From: Fulvia fulva
Taxonomy: Eukaryota; Ascomycota; Dothideomycetes; Mycosphaerellales; Mycosphaerellaceae
NCBI RefSeq assembly: GCF_020509005.1
Contig: NC_063016.1
Location: forward strand, 4,278,001 to 4,342,000
Direction of reading: 5' to 3'
DNA length: 64,000 nucleotides
Shown here: positions 55,085-64,000 of the stretch, piece by piece
Numbering within the stretch: position 1 is the stretch's first letter
Layout of the letters: the number at the start of each line of letters is the position of its first letter
Notes under the pieces: model-generated
What the model was told of the DNA's origin: nothing
The model's input: the letters and a program-made list of their open reading frames with translations, nothing else
Databases searched by the model: none
Position numbers and translations under genes: made by a program

Positions 55085-56665
55085 TTAGCCCCCGCTCCTA
55101 GCCGGTCTCGTCGCGCTGCGTCGTGTCCTCTCTTCCTGCACTGCTCCTACTAGGCGGTACTGTTCTAGCCAGCCCTTCTCTAGTATCCAGTTCGTAATGC
55201 GCCGTAGGTCTTCAGCGTTGTTAAGAAGTGCCCCAATCGTCCGGTTCCTCGCCTTTACCATCCACTCCCCCCTTCCTAGCGACCACCTCGGACAGACGAG
55301 GAGTGCGTGCCGTACGTTCTGGGAGCGATAGCCGCAGGGGCAGCTAGTATTCGTGTATCCTGGGACCTTCCTCCATGATAGGTACCCCTGGAGGCCGATG
55401 TGTTCGCTTCGCAGTTGGGTTGCTATGCTACTCTGTGCCCTCGTAAGGCGGTAGTGGATGAGCTTCGGGGGGTGCTTGACCGCGGATTTTGTAGCTGACC
55501 ATTCCTTAGGTTGTCCCGCTGGCTGAGGGCGTCCACTATGCCCTACAACCTGGTTGTTCCACCTCTCTTTCCATAGTTGCTCTACAAACGATTTCTCACC
55601 TTCCCATTGTGTTGCTAGCTGTTCGTCCCTTGCCCGGTAGTTCGGCTCGTTTCCGGGTCGAATGCCCTTATGCGCTGGTACTGATTCGCGGGCCCTTGCG
55701 ACTGCACTGGCGATGACCTTCTGTACTGGGTACTGTGCCGACTTGCCTAAGTAGGAGGTCCGTAGTCCCTGGATGTATAGGTCGATCGGCGGTATAGCGG
55801 TCTCGTGCTCAAGCATCCTCGTTGGTGTCGACTTATATGCCCCGGTGACCTTCCTTAGGCATTGGTTTTGGATCTTCGCTAGCGGCGCGACGAGTCCCTT
55901 CGATGGGCAGGCCCTCTCGCCTAAGGACCACACTTGGCTGCCATAGGTAAGGACTGGCCGTACAATAGCCGTATATAGAAGTCGTGACTGCCGGAAGTCC
56001 GCCCCCCATGTGGACGCAGTGAGCCTCTGGCATGATGCCATATTCTGTTCAGCTTTCCGTAATATTGCCTGTACGTGCTTCCTCCACCGTAGCGCCGGGT
56101 CCACCCATAGTCCGAGGATCCTGAGCTGATTTGCCGGGTTAGTCGTGTGCCCCTGTATCTGGATAGAAGCTTGCATATTGTGGAACCGTGGCCGGCGCGT
56201 AAAGTGTATCAGATTGTACTTTTCTGGGGCAAACCGAGCCCCGTGCCTCCTAGCCCAGTCCTCGCAGATCTTGTGCTTCTCTTCTAGTAGCCTACAGTTC
56301 TCCTCAGTCGAGGAAGACCACGCTAGGATGTTTGTGTCGTCTACGAAGCCGCTCGCAGCGGTGTTCTGGGATTCTAGGGCTGGGAGCAGCGTCGCCATAA
56401 AGAAGAGGAACAGAATAGGTGCTAGCGTTGAGCCTTGCGGGATTCCAGTGTGGACTGCTTGAAATGGGCTTCTGTACTGGCCGACCAGGATCGACGTACT
56501 GCGGTTTTGGAGGTAGGACCGTACGAAGTTGACAAGCCACTCAGGGAGTCCTTTCGACCTTAGGATGTAGAGAAGCCGCGGGTGTGACACGTAGTCGAAG
56601 GCTCCCGATATGTCTAGCAAGGAAGGAATCGTATTTAGCAAGCTAGCTACGAGATAAGGTGACAA
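55085..56665 (-). CDS. LINE B reverse transcriptase C-terminal half, intact frame of 526 codons, N-terminally truncated
   Basis: The frame carries LLDISGAFDYVSHPRLL (RT motif A), GIPQGSTLAPILF (motif B), ASGFVDDTNILAW (motif C, FVDD), a thumb region, and a C-terminal cysteine motif CPCGYRSQNVRHALLVCPRW. About half of ORF2 (endonuclease and RT fingers) and all of ORF1 are absent, so it is not autonomous. The nominal start codon at 56665 lies in the non-LINE segment and is unlikely to be used. Tad1-clade assignment is by motif order and tail style. Confidence 0.8.
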   Translation of the reverse strand: MSPYLVASLLNTIPSLLDISGAFDYVSHPRLLYILRSKGLPEWLVNFVRSYLQNRSTSILVGQYRSPFQAVHTGIPQGSTLAPILFLFFMATLLPALESQNTAASGFVDDTNILAWSSSTEENCRLLEEKHKICEDWARRHGARFAPEKYNLIHFTRRPRFHNMQASIQIQGHTTNPANQLRILGLWVDPALRWRKHVQAILRKAEQNMASCQRLTASTWGADFRQSRLLYTAIVRPVLTYGSQVWSLGERACPSKGLVAPLAKIQNQCLRKVTGAYKSTPTRMLEHETAIPPIDLYIQGLRTSYLGKSAQYPVQKVIASAVARARESVPAHKGIRPGNEPNYRARDEQLATQWEGEKSFVEQLWKERWNNQVVGHSGRPQPAGQPKEWSATKSAVKHPPKLIHYRLTRAQSSIATQLRSEHIGLQGYLSWRKVPGYTNTSCPCGYRSQNVRHALLVCPRWSLGRGEWMVKARNRTIGALLNNAEDLRRITNWILEKGWLEQYRLVGAVQEERTRRSATRPARSGG

Positions 56666-57695
56666 GTCTTAACCGCGCTTTCCCACTCATCTAGCACCAC
56701 CGTGTAGCCTCGTTTCGAGAGGTTAGCCCGGAGCAAAAGCTTCCCTCTACGCCCTCCCTCCCTGTTTGCTCCTTAAGCCAATATCCACCTCCATAGGCCT
56801 GAGCCCTTTAGTGCTCTCTATTGACCGACATGCGCATCCGTCCTCTCGGGCTGTACAGACAGTGTCAGCCGTCGCTGCCAGTGTACACCACGCCCCAGGT
56901 TCTGACGCCCTTCGCGTTACCGCAGCCTATCTCTAGAAAGCGGCCGTCCATGCCTCGCAGGTTTGCTCGGGGCACACACCACGCCGGGCAGCGTACTCCT
57001 TGCGTTTCCACCTACTAACCAATATGAAGTTCCTTATCACCCTGCCCTCGATCCTCCCCGATCACAGAACTAATCCACTTGCATTGTACGTCTTTTCCCC
57101 GTCCTAACAGCCGTCTTTTCCTTGCTTAGGCTATCGTCTTTTCCTCGTCGCAATCTACCATGTCAGACTAGGTGCGTTGTGTAGCGGGACAGGCAGTGCC
57201 TCAGGCAAAACCCTCGTTCCCATACCGGGTGTTCAACAGGCCCTTACAGGCTTCGTCGCGTGTCCACCTACCCACCGCATTGCCCGCTGGCAAACACCAG
57301 ATTGTTTCGTAGTCCGCTCGACGCCGTTGCATAGTCCGCTCAGTTGTTGTTCTGTAGTCCGCTCGTCCAATGTTCGTCGCTTAGCCCGCTCGGTTTGCGG
57401 TCTCCGGAGGTGAAAATTCTGCACTCATACCAGAGGTGTCCTGTCGAGCGTATAGGCCACGGTTCCGCGCCCTTCTTACACGTAGAAAGAAGAGGGACTC
57501 GCTCCCGACACGAGTACACGCTCGTCGGATGGTTTTCATACCCGTTTTGCTGGTAGTCCTCTGTTCGCCGCGGCTTCGCCTACGCTACGCGCCCGTCGCG
57601 CCCACGACGCTCCAGCGTGAGAATACTTGGCTCTCTCGTAGCTAGACGAGAGGTTCGTAGCCGACACCACGTACAGGTGATTCTCGTCGTCGACC
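56625..57695 (-). other. Non-LINE segment fused to LINE B
   Basis: About 1.07 kb, unmutated, GC-rich, with no convincing ORF. It contains three copies of CGTCTTTTCC (57090-57150) and four spaced copies of TAGYCCGCTC (57310, 57332, 57355, 57382). The latter is the reverse complement of GAGCGGRCTA, the repeat in the Fot1-like terminal sequences at 39238 and 62680. It is either a captured transcript, a LINE 5' UTR, or part of a DNA transposon. Confidence 0.5.
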
Positions 57696-58150
57696 CCGTT
57701 AGACTATTAGTTTACTACGACTACCCCTAGTTAGTTAATTCGTTAGGCGAGCTCCTTATTCGATAGCTTCGTAACTTTAGCCTAGTCTTCCTTTACTATA
57801 ATACGGATCGTAACTATATTGTACGTTAGGTAGGGACCTAGTATCGATACCGCGACCGATACCTAGCTATAGGGGTGTTAATTCCGGGTGGCCTTACTAA
57901 TCGCCTAGGACGTCGTCCTTATTTCTTATTACCCTAGTAATACAATAGTATAAGCGCCGTACGTAGCTAAGTGATCATTACCTATAGAGACCGGTATAGG
58001 AGCTAATCGTTAGTTTCTATACTTTTTACGTCCTCTATAAGTTATTACTAGTTGTCTTAGGAGAGCTTCGCCTATAGAGCCGTAGGCGCCGTTAGTACCG
58101 TAGCCTAGGCTACTATTACCTAGGAGTTGCCTAATATAGCTAGGCATCTC
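57696..58150 (-). mobile_element. LINE A, segment 4: 5' end and ORF1 N-terminal region (RIP-mutated)
   Basis: Starts with the right copy of the LINE B target site. The minus-strand frame runs across the duplication into segment 3 (KVTKLSNKELA...GVVVVN, then the ORF1 part near 54890), which shows the two pieces were once joined. The 5' end near 58150 is set by the start of Fot1-like sequence and is approximate. Confidence 0.65.
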
Positions 58151-58159
58151 CGCGGCGTT

Positions 58160-58245
58160 TAGAGCTAAAGAAATAGGGTAAAGAGAACTTGAAGCTATCT
58201 AGATTAAATAAGGTAGAACTCCCTTAATCCTAGGGGTAGTCTAAG
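58160..58245 (-). mobile_element. Fot1-like transposase fragment
   Basis: Near-identical, in inverse orientation, to 63925-64000, the transposase region of the right-hand Fot1-like element. It probably belongs to the same original copy as 39223-39925, split by LINE A. Confidence 0.65.
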
Positions 58246-61140
58246 GGTAATAATATTACGCTCGATATAGCTAACCGTATTAACCTCCGTAAGGCGTAAG
58301 ATTAGTACTTAATTAATCTCCTTCTAGTCCGCTCTCTTCTACTAAGGCCGTAGTTCTAGGGCTAGTAGCGCCTATAGGTATATTACGTCGAACGCCGTAC
58401 GGATAGCTAGGTAGTCTAGATAGCCGGTATCGAGTTCTAGGTCCGTATCGTAGAAGATAGTCCGCTAGGCTATCTACTATATCGCGAAGGTTAGGTCAAG
58501 CGTCTAGGTCGTATTTTTCTACTAATACGTAGCCGTACCTACGGGAAGTACTAGGCTAAGGCCGGATACCTCTACTAGATCGATAAGCGCGTCTACGGCG
58601 CTATAGACCGAGAGTACGCTATCGCCTCCCTATCTTAGGTAGTAGAGGTTAAGGTCGCTGACTAGGATATATATATTAGCTTCCTCTTAGAGAGCTTCTT
58701 AGAGCTAGTAGAGGGTAGCCGACTAGCTATTGTCTTCTATCGAGCCCGGTTCTAAGTACGGGTTATAGGCGTTATAGATAGCTATTGTCTTGCCGTCGGT
58801 AAGGCGTAGCCGTAGAGAGGCTATGTCGCTAGAGTAGGTATAGGTCGTCTACGTTATTATCGCGATTTCTTCACTTACGTAGAAGTAGACCCGCGCTACT
58901 AGCTAGTCGCCTTAGGGTACTATAAGGTAGTATCTCGGGTCTACGAGTATCGTCTTTCCGTTTGTTTACTACTCTTAGATAGTAACTATATAGTACCGGC
59001 TAGGGTGTAGTAGGCTAAGGAGTAGCTTCTAGGCCTTATCCTTACTCTTATTAGCGTTATACTATATAATACTTAGCTAGGTAAGCGTACTATTTATAGT
59101 TAGACTATTATATTAGCTATAGTTCTCCTTCTTACCTCCGTAGGTTTACTACTATATTGTCGTCCTCGTCGCCCTCGCCCTCGCCTTTGTTATCCTATCG
59201 CGGGGCCGGCGTCGCTAGCGTAGCTACCGGTAAGGGCGCGCTACCTCCGTAGGGGCGGAATATCGTCGTATCGAGGCGCGTCTATCCGAGGCCCTAAGCC
59301 CGGGGGTCGGTAAGCGCTAGTCGGCCTACTCTATATATTAAGCGTCTATTACTATTTAGCCTCCTCTTCTTACTCCTATATATAACTAGCTAGAAGCCGT
59401 CGGCGTCGACTCTTAGACGGTATAGTACTATCGCTATTCCTCCTCTTTCCTAGCGTATACCTAGACGTGCTCCTACCGCCTATTCCGCTACCTACCTCTT
59501 TACTCTATATCCGCCTATCTACGCCTTATAGTCCCCGCCGTAGTTAGCGTACTTGCTTATCTTAGGTTAGAGGTATTCGCGGGTATTATATACCTTCGCG
59601 TAGTAGCCGTAGTAGGTCTCCTACCTATAATACTTTATAGTATACCCGAATCCCTAGTACCGGAAGTACTAGGTTACTATATAGGTATAGTCGTGCTTTT
59701 TAACGTAGTAGTACGAGTAGGCTAGGACTAGTTCCTTCTCTATAGCCTAGATCCTCTAGCTATTATACTTAAACGCGAGTATAAGCGACGAGTATTTCCG
59801 CTCTATTCGTTCCGGCTTCTTTAGCTAGTACGCCCGGGTAATAACGAGACCTATAATAGTAGCCTAGTTGTCCTTTACGATAGCCTCTTCTATCGCTACC
59901 GGGCTAGTATCTACTAGGAAGGTATTAACTCGGATACCGTATATAAGGGCCTAGTATACTAGCGCGACCGGCGCTACGCTCTTCGCGTTTAGTGCCTCGA
60001 CCGCCTAGGCTACGCTCTATAGTAGCGTCGGTCTCCCCGCTATAGTTACGAACGTATAGCGTACGTCTCTACTCTTTAGCTTCTAGGCTATAATAATGTC
60101 TTATTTACTAGCCTATCGCGCCTACTCTACGAGGCGTTAGTACGATAGTACCGCTACCCGCTCTCTTTCTTTAGGGTTGTCTATATATATCGTAAAGAGA
60201 CACAATTACTAGCTATATAGGGACCTAATAAGGGCCGAGGCAAGCATAGCGATCCAAATCAGGTCCGAACACATTAGGTTAAGGGCATACCTATTTAGAA
60301 GACGCGTACTAGACATCTATAGCCTAGCCTACTAGTATAGCTACCTATCGCAAAACCTAGAACATATACTACTACAATGCCCGTAGTAGGCGAGAGGTAG
60401 GGGAAACTAGAGGCACTAAGCGGGAAGGGGAGACTATAAGTCAATTATTAGGGACAAAGGTAACATTCGCCGAATCTCTCGGTAGATACTATAGTAGGGA
60501 TACCTCTAGTAGTTTAGCCTCGCTAGCGAGACGGAGGAGTAGATAGATAAGAGGCGGAAGCTAGGGGGTGGTAGATAGGGTAGTCATTAGGGCAGGCCTA
60601 TAATACTAGCGTACTCCTAACAAGGGAAAATTAAGATAACAACTAGGAGGAAAAGATAGGCGGGAAGGAGGAGGGGTTTTTACTAACACGGTTTCCCCTC
60701 TATATATACAAAAACAAGATAGTATAGCTATATAGGCCAAAGGGCACTATAACAGCTTAATGAAATATCTATCTATATATATCGTAACCTTACGCTAAAC
60801 TAGCCTAACGCGGTACGTTAGTTACTCTACGGCTACTATAGCCGCTTAGGTATATATCGCCGGCCTAGCTCTTCCTAGCGCCTAGATCTCTCGTAGGAGG
60901 TCCGCGTTCGTCACTTCCTTTACTAGAGCTAGCGCCTTCGTCGCCCGTAGTAGCTCCTAGATTGCTTTAGCTAAGCTCTTAAGGAGGCTACGGATCGCGC
61001 GTTCGTAGGGTAGATTAGCGCTCGCGAGGGTAGCTATAATTTCGTATATAATCGCGGTATATTCTACCGTATCTATACCGTGTTTTGTATACTAGTTCTT
61101 CTAGTTAGTAGCTTACGGTTATTATAGTCGTTATAGTAAA
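58246..61140 (-). mobile_element. LINE E: endonuclease and ORF1 of a further Tad1-like LINE (RIP-mutated), interrupted by LINE F
   Basis: Minus strand. 59100-58250 is an endonuclease (SDLNLYY block near 58640, N-x-Y near 58740). 61140-59100 is ORF1 with a mutated double zinc knuckle near 59700-59580 (several Cys codons read as Tyr). The RT half expected at lower coordinates is missing. CA/TG strongly depleted on both strands. Confidence 0.6.
60196..60772 (+). mobile_element. LINE F: 5'-truncated LINE, plus orientation, one-sided mutation
   Basis: 577 bp flanked by CTATATATATCGTAA (60181-60195 and 60773-60787). The plus strand encodes the LINE C-terminal end: RAEASIAIQIRSEHIRLRAYLF...YLSQNLEHILLQCP, matching the end of LINE B. 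The tail is TATCTATCTATA. By eye it has about 27 CA but only about 3 TG, and sense-strand TGG codons read TAG. Confidence 0.8.
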
Positions 61141-61440
61141 TAGTCTCCGTGTTTCGTTTCTCCCGGGCGCGTCGTCGCTCCGCGCGTTTCCCTTCGTTCG
61201 CCGCCTTTCGAGGGCGCTCTTTACTTTTACGACGCTATCGCCCCTTTGTTTATTATCGTTCCCTAAGTAGGTTAAATAGGTTAGGGTCCGTATACCTTTA
61301 TCTCGCTCTCTATATACTCCGCCCTTCTACCTACTATAGGTTAAGCCCGTTTATAGTAAATATCGGTAAGAACCTACGATACGCTAATACTAAACTTAAC
61401 CTACTATAAGTATTACTACTATATAAGTAACGGCTCGACG
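61141..61440. other. Unassigned repeat-like sequence
   Basis: 300 bp. The first part is pyrimidine/CG-rich (a possible 5' UTR of LINE E), the second TA-rich and mutated. An 86-codon frame at 61149-61409 has no recognisable motif. Confidence 0.35.
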
Positions 61441-62403
61441 TATATTCTACTAACGTATTCGCTCGCCGTATAACTAACCTAAGATATAGACTTTGGGATT
61501 TAATAGAAATAGTATAAGTAAGCTAGGTAGATTATACTAACGATTACTATATAATTATACTACGATACGAGGTCGGCGATCTAGTCTACCTTAGTACGCG
61601 TAACTAGCAAATGAAGCGACTATTAAAGAAGCTCGACTACCGCTACGTAGGGCTATACGCGATTATAGAAGTCCTACCGTATAATACGTATCGTCTAGAC
61701 CTACTACGCTCCCTTAGTAATCTCTATAACGGGTTTTATACTAATCTACTCTAACTAGCCTACGAACTAGTCCCTAGTTAAGTTTAGCTACCGCCTACCC
61801 CGATCGAAGTAGAGGACGATAATAGTAATAAGAGCGCGTAATAGGTATTAGACAAGGTACTAGACGTTAAGAGCTCGCTACCGCTAGGCCTAGTACCTCG
61901 TAGTAGGAGGAAAGAGCGAAGATATAAATACCTAGTATAATAGATAGGTTATAGTAAGCCTACTTAGGAGCCCGCTAAGGAGTTAATAGATACTACCGCC
62001 GCCTCTATCGCGGACTTCTACTATAACTATCCTACGAAGAATAGGCTAGCCGGCTTTACGCCGCTACTAGGGTAGATTCCTAATAAGGATATACCCGAAG
62101 ACGTCATAAACGCTTCGTTAATAGCTACGACTAACCTAGTAACTATAGGAGGGCTACGCGAATTAATTACGTAGGTATCTATAGCTCTTCTACTAGTTAA
62201 TAACTACGAGCCTAAAACTAGTACTTATAAAGACCCGTAGGCGGCTACTTTAAGAAAGATAACCGACGGTTAGTAAGATACCGGACTAACGAAGAAGACG
62301 GGTAAGATAGAAGATATAGAGGACGATATAGAAGATAATATCGTATTCGTAGCGGCAATAATACGAGCTTAAGGGACTAAGCGCGATTTGAGAGGGGGGG
62401 TAG
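61441..62403 (+). mobile_element. 3' end of a Ty3/Gypsy polyprotein with chromodomain (RIP-mutated)
   Basis: Through the stops the plus strand keeps the integrase C-terminal module (KKLDYRYVGLYAIIEV...YRLDLP, then FHTNLLQLAYE), followed by a chromodomain-like block (VLDKVLD...YLVQ.IGYSKPT.EPAKELI) and FYYNYPTKNRL. Such chromodomains steer integration to heterochromatin. The upstream pol is absent. A polypurine tract GAGAGGGGGGG ends at 62400. Confidence 0.7.
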
Positions 62404-62659
62404 TATTACGGCCCTAGGCCTAGTAAATAGATAGCTAGTACGTAGGTCACGTGACCGCGCGTACTAGCGTAACACCTCGGCTTATATATAGCCTCGGCGT
62501 ACCTCGCGCTCCTCTGTCCTACGTACCTAGCTACTTTATATTAACACGACTATAAACCGCTATAGCTCGGGCGTAATCTATTTCTTCTTATAGCTCTACG
62601 GGCGTAATCTATTTCTTATCGTAGTACGGGCGTAATCTTAATACTAATACTAATACCGC
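62404..62659 (+). repeat. Remnant 3' LTR of the Gypsy element
   Basis: Begins TATTACGGCCC just after the polypurine tract (a TG to TA change of TGTTACGG is likely). It contains CGGGCGTAATCT three times (62568-62640). The end is not clear because the Fot1-like element starts at 62662. Confidence 0.5.
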
Positions 62660-62661
62660 TA

Positions 62662-64000
62662 ACGTACTTTACTACCGAGCGGGCTATACTACTAAGCGGG
62701 CTACTTTTACTAAGAACTATACCACTTCTATAGATATAGCTATATAACTACTATTATAGCGTATATTGTCTTTAAACGAGGCCAAACTGACCTTAGCTAT
62801 CTAGGCTACGAAACGCGACGCGATAATTACGAATCGACTTACTATAAAGGTATACGACGCGTCTCGAACTATACTAGGGTATTGATTAAATAGACGACCT
62901 CCTCGGGGTAACTACGAGCCTAATTCGAAGAAGCTTATAGAGCTAGAAGAGAGGGTGATACTTAAGTATATACTCGAGCTAGATCTTAGAGGTTTCCCGC
63001 TATTAAAGGCTAGTATACGAGTAATAGCCGATTTATTACTATAAGAGAAGGGTCTTAAGCCCGCTAGTCTTAATTAGACAGATAGGTTCATTAGGCGGTA
63101 TCGTAAGCTAAAGGTTCGTATAACACGTAGATATAATCGTTAGCGAGCCCTAATAGAAGATCTAGACGTTATTAAGAGGTAGTTCTTACTTATACGTAAT
63201 ATAAAGGAGAAGTATAGTATCCTTAACTAGGACACCTATAACTTCGACGAGATAGGGTTTATAATAGGTGTTATTACGTCTTAGAGCGTCGTTACGGGTT
63301 TAGAAAGGCGTAGTGAAAAGAGGAAGGTCGTTTAATAGGGCAATAGAGAATAGGTAATAGTGATTAAGACTATCTATATAGACGGAATAGCGCTCCTACC
63401 CTACGTTATCCTTATAGGTAAACAGTATATTAGTACCTAGTCCTAAGATGGTAACTTAGGTCTAGACTAGATAATCGGGCTAATAGAGAACGGCTAGACT
63501 AATAATAAGTTCGGTATACGGTAGCTAGAGCATTTCTAGAAGTATACTATAGCTTGTACGACTAGGGTATAGAGACTACTTATTATCGATAGCTACGAGA
63601 GCTATAACTCGAAGGTATTCTAGAATCTATATAAGGAATATAAGATCTTGGCCCTATATATACTATTGTACGCCTCGTACTTACTCTAGCTATTAGATAT
63701 AGGTTGCTATTCGCCTTTAAAGAAGGTATACGGTACTTAGCTCTCGGGCTTAGTACGCTAGCGCATCACTTATATATCGATAAAGTAGAGTTCCTACGCG
63801 CCTTCCGGGTAGCCTATAACGCTATATTTAGATAGGGATAGAAGAATACGCCTTTACTATATTCGGACCCGGAAAACACGATATATTCGAAAGCTCTTAT
63901 TAAGGCTATTCTAACGATCTATAAAGTAGGCCGCTACCCCTAGAATTAAGGGAGTTCTACCTTATTTAATCTAGATAGCTTAAAGTTCTCTTCACCCTAT
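62662..64000 (+). mobile_element. Fot1/pogo-like DNA transposon with mutated transposase; continues past the right edge
   Basis: Starts with the same terminal sequence as 39223, preceded by TA. From about 62770 the plus strand encodes a degraded transposase: helix-turn-helix region, then NFDEIGFIIGVI (first Asp), VVTGLERRSERK, GKQYIST, ENG.TNNKFGI, LLIIDSYESY (second Asp) and LLDIGCYSPLKKVYG (third Asp), the D-D-D order of Fot1/Pot2 enzymes. Many Gln and Trp codons are TAG or TAA, so it is inactive. Confidence 0.8.

Larger units (their letters stand above)
54912..57695 (-). mobile_element. LINE B: unmutated 5'-chimeric or internally deleted Tad1-like LINE nested in LINE A
   Basis: Flanked by CCGTTAGACTATTAG (54897-54911 and 57696-57710). 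The 3' tail is ATAGATAGATTT at the left. 54912 to about 56625 is LINE sequence of the same family as A, with intact coding. From about 56625 to 57695 it is unrelated to the known LINE parts in this window. The join lies in an 8-bp stretch (CTTCCTTG on the minus strand) next to a 6-bp in-frame loss relative to A. Normal CA/TG content shows it is younger than the RIP of LINE A. Confidence 0.8.

Noticed and set aside
55833..56540. Extra ORFs on both strands inside LINE B
   Set aside because: Alternative frames of the reverse transcriptase; none has its own motifs.
57310..57391. Regularly spaced repeats as a CRISPR array
   Set aside because: Repeat units are only about 10 bp, imperfect, and the genome is eukaryotic; a transposon-end interpretation fits better.
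57177..57645. ORFs of 60-78 codons in the non-LINE segment of LINE B
   Set aside because: Overlapping in three frames and rich in R, S, C and L, as expected from noncoding GC-rich DNA.
62404..64000. Proximity to a telomere because of dense repeats at the window end
   Set aside because: No TTAGGG-type array is present and a transposase frame continues to the last base.

Overview
The window comes from a filamentous ascomycete. Genes carry short 50-70 bp introns with GTRNGT donors and CTNAC branch points. Typical fungal proteins are present: class II myosin, the ERMES subunit Mdm34, a Red1-type zf-C3H1 protein, BLI-3, a cutinase, a C6 zinc cluster and F-box proteins. The gene set and the style of repeat decay suggest a Dothideomycete; the placement is an inference and no genus is claimed.

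Layout. 1-14.8 kb holds large housekeeping genes: myosin II (minus, cut by the window edge), a divergent Red1-like RNA-surveillance gene, a 1290-aa AlkB-type dioxygenase gene and mdm34. 15.4-19.0 kb holds accessory genes: a DUF7587-like gene broken by two small tandem duplications, a cutinase-type esterase gene with two 1-nt lesions, and an intact secreted lipocalin-like gene. 19.0-30.3 kb holds a C6-cluster gene, two unrecognised genes, a decayed Nudix-like gene and a divergent pair of F-box-type genes. 30.5-38.7 kb is looser: a membrane RING gene, a previously hidden small cysteine-rich secreted protein gene (31668-32009), a 313-bp MITE, a membrane-anchored M3 metallopeptidase and a bli-3 homologue.

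From 38911 to the right edge (25 kb) the DNA is a transposon graveyard. Most of it has lost nearly all CpA and TpG, which became TpA, while CpG, CpC and CpT remain. This is repeat-induced point mutation (RIP) or a RIP-like process with tight CpA specificity. A Tad1-like LINE (copy A) is cut into four pieces by three later insertions, each with a readable target-site duplication: LINE C, an intact young Copia element, and LINE B, a chimeric copy with about 1.07 kb of unrelated DNA at its 5' side. Beyond A lie Fot1/pogo-like transposon pieces, another LINE (E) holding a truncated LINE (F), a Gypsy fragment with chromodomain and LTR, and a Fot1-like transposase running off the window.

The strongest unexplained signal is strand asymmetry. 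LINE C (minus orientation) and LINE F (plus orientation) have both lost TpG on their own sense strand but kept sense CpA. Older layers are mutated on both strands, while Copia and LINE B look untouched. The stack therefore records several phases of mutation and transposition.
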